A DNA stretch of 64,000 nt from Leptasterias polaris (Eukaryota; Echinodermata; Asteroidea; Forcipulatida; Asteriidae): contig JAZGTN010000074.1 of NCBI GenBank assembly GCA_037783415.1, positions 496,001-560,000 on the forward strand, read 5' to 3'. Both the position numbers and the translations under genes were made by a program. The stretch's first letter is position 1. Each line of letters begins with the position of its first letter. Of this stretch, positions 63,207-64,000 are shown piece by piece. Under the pieces are notes generated by a model that worked only from the letters and a program-made list of their open reading frames with translations, searched no databases and was not told the DNA's origin.

Positions 63207-64000
63207 ATGCAATGGCCCAATACCACTACAAGTCCCTCATGCAATGGCCCAATACCACTACCAGTCCCTCATGCAATGGCCCAATACCACTACCAGTCCC
63301 TCATGCAATGGCCACTACCAGTCCCTCATGCAATGGCCCAATACCACTACCAGTCCCTCATACAATGGCCAAATACCACTACCAGTCCCTCAAGCAATGG
63401 CCCAATACCACTACCAGTCCCTCATGCAATGGCCCACTACCACTACCAGTCCCTCATGCAATGGCCCAATACCACTACCAGTCCCTCATGCAATGGCCCA
63501 CTACCACTACCAGTCCCTCAACCAATGGCCCAATACCACTACCAGTCCCTCATACAATGGCCCAATACCACTACCAGTCCCTCATACAATGGCCCAATAC
63601 CACTACCAGTCCCTCATGCAATGGCCCAATACCACTACCAGTCCCTCATGCAATGGCCCAATACCACTACCAGTCCCTCATACAATGGCCCAATACCACT
63701 ACCAGTCCCTCAAGCAATGGCCCAATACCACTACCAGTCCCTCATGCAATGGCCCAATACCACTACCAGTCCCTCATGCAATGGCCCACTACCATTCCCT
63801 CATACAATGGCCCAATACCACTACCAGTCCCTCATACAATGGCCCAATACCACTACCAGTCCCTCAAGCAATGGCCCAATACCACTACCAGTCCCTCATA
63901 CAATGGCCCAATACCACTACCAGTCCCTCAAGCAATGGCCCAATACCACTACCAGTCCCTCAAGCAATGGCCAAATACCACTACCAGTCCCTCATGCAAT
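63207..64000. repeat. third copy of the block, cut by window edge
   Basis: Repeats 61,622 onward at an offset of 1,585 (CATTCCC near 62,208 and 63,793) and runs off the right edge inside a unit. At least one further copy or continuation must lie outside the window. Confidence 0.85.

Larger units (their letters stand above)
1..64000. repeat. 32-bp satellite/minisatellite array, edge to edge
   Basis: The window consists entirely of head-to-tail copies of a 32-bp unit in one orientation. The unit opens with CAATGGCCCAAT, contains CCACTACCAG and closes with CCCTCATG. Consensus composition is 9 A, 13 C, 4 G and 6 T, so the + strand is strongly C-rich and G-poor. Common point variants are C9A (GGCCAAATACC), A11C (GGCCCACTACCAC) and the last two bases (TG, AG, TA or AC). 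Rarer variants create stop codons or restriction sites and serve as lineage markers. The first base and the last base both lie inside a unit, so the array is longer than 64 kb. I see no inverted copies and no non-repeat insertion. The repeat family is not one I can name. Confidence 0.98.

Noticed and set aside
1..64000. CRISPR array (32-bp repeats)
   Set aside because: The units are directly adjacent with no unique spacers between them. Variation is by point changes and small deletions, and no cas gene is present.
1..64000. Antisense genes on the - strand
   Set aside because: The reverse complement has TGA (from CCCTCATG, CCCTCAAG and CCCTCATA alike) and TAG (from CACTACC) in nearly every unit, closing each frame within about 96 bp.
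1..64000. Alpha-satellite-like centromere repeat with CENP-B boxes
   Set aside because: The unit is 32 bp, not about 171 bp, and the CENP-B box needs CG dinucleotides that the consensus lacks. A centromeric location cannot be excluded, but no motif supports it.
1..64000. Human-type PRDM9 13-base hotspot motif (CCNCCNTNNCCNC)
   Set aside because: The C-rich part of the unit (CCACTACCAGTCCCTC) resembles it loosely but does not match at the fixed positions on either strand.
1..64000. Telomeric repeats, transposon ends, tRNA or rRNA fragments
   Set aside because: None seen on either strand; every interruption of the pattern is a short variant of the same unit.

Overview
The whole 64,000-base window is one uninterrupted tandem-repeat array. 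The unit is 32 bp. On the + strand it opens with CAATGGCCCAAT, carries CCACTACCAG in the middle and closes on CCCTCATG; unit position 1 below is the C of CAATGG. About 2,000 units are present. The sequence starts and ends inside a unit, so the array continues beyond both edges. I see no unique sequence, gene, RNA gene, transposon remnant, telomeric repeat or CRISPR array. Such an array indicates a eukaryotic nuclear genome (satellite or minisatellite DNA, probably heterochromatic or subtelomeric). The sequence does not let me name the taxon.

The very long forward open frames (up to 4,338 codons) follow from the arithmetic. 32 is 2 modulo 3 and the consensus has no stop in any forward phase, so all three frames read a rotation of the same 32-residue peptide every 96 bp. 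The reverse strand has TGA and TAG in nearly every unit and is closed. Stops on the + strand appear only as variant units (about 58 by hand count), in all frames, and they have been copied along with the array. I therefore annotate no CDS.

The array is organised hierarchically. Level 1 is the 32-bp unit, with 26-, 25-, 30- and 33-bp length variants and diagnostic point variants. Level 2 is blocks of a few hundred bp to about 2.7 kb. Level 3 is large direct duplications. From left to right: a 1,256-bp tandem pair (1.76-4.27 kb); a 4.53-kb tandem pair (5.83-15.0 kb); a 9.9-kb tandem pair (13.86-33.69 kb), nearly identical, each copy holding several 2.3-2.7-kb sub-blocks; a further 2.73-kb copy to 35.76 kb; a dispersed relative of the 12-15-kb region (35.3-38.1 kb); interleaved 1,502- and 2,926-bp offset copies (39-46 kb); a 4,067-bp tandem pair (48.67-56.71 kb); an 857-bp offset pair (56.7-58.2 kb); and three copies of a block repeated at 1,235 and 1,585 bp (60.39-64.0 kb). 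The 46.1-47.9-kb block recurs 13,466 bp downstream.

Diagnostic variants fall into zones. CTCGAG, CCTAAT and CATGTAATGG variants occur only left of about 35.6 kb; CCCTAAAGC, AATGTCCC and TCATCATGG variants only right of about 39 kb. The two parts of the array have thus been homogenised largely separately. All block boundaries come from manual alignment and are good to roughly one or two units.
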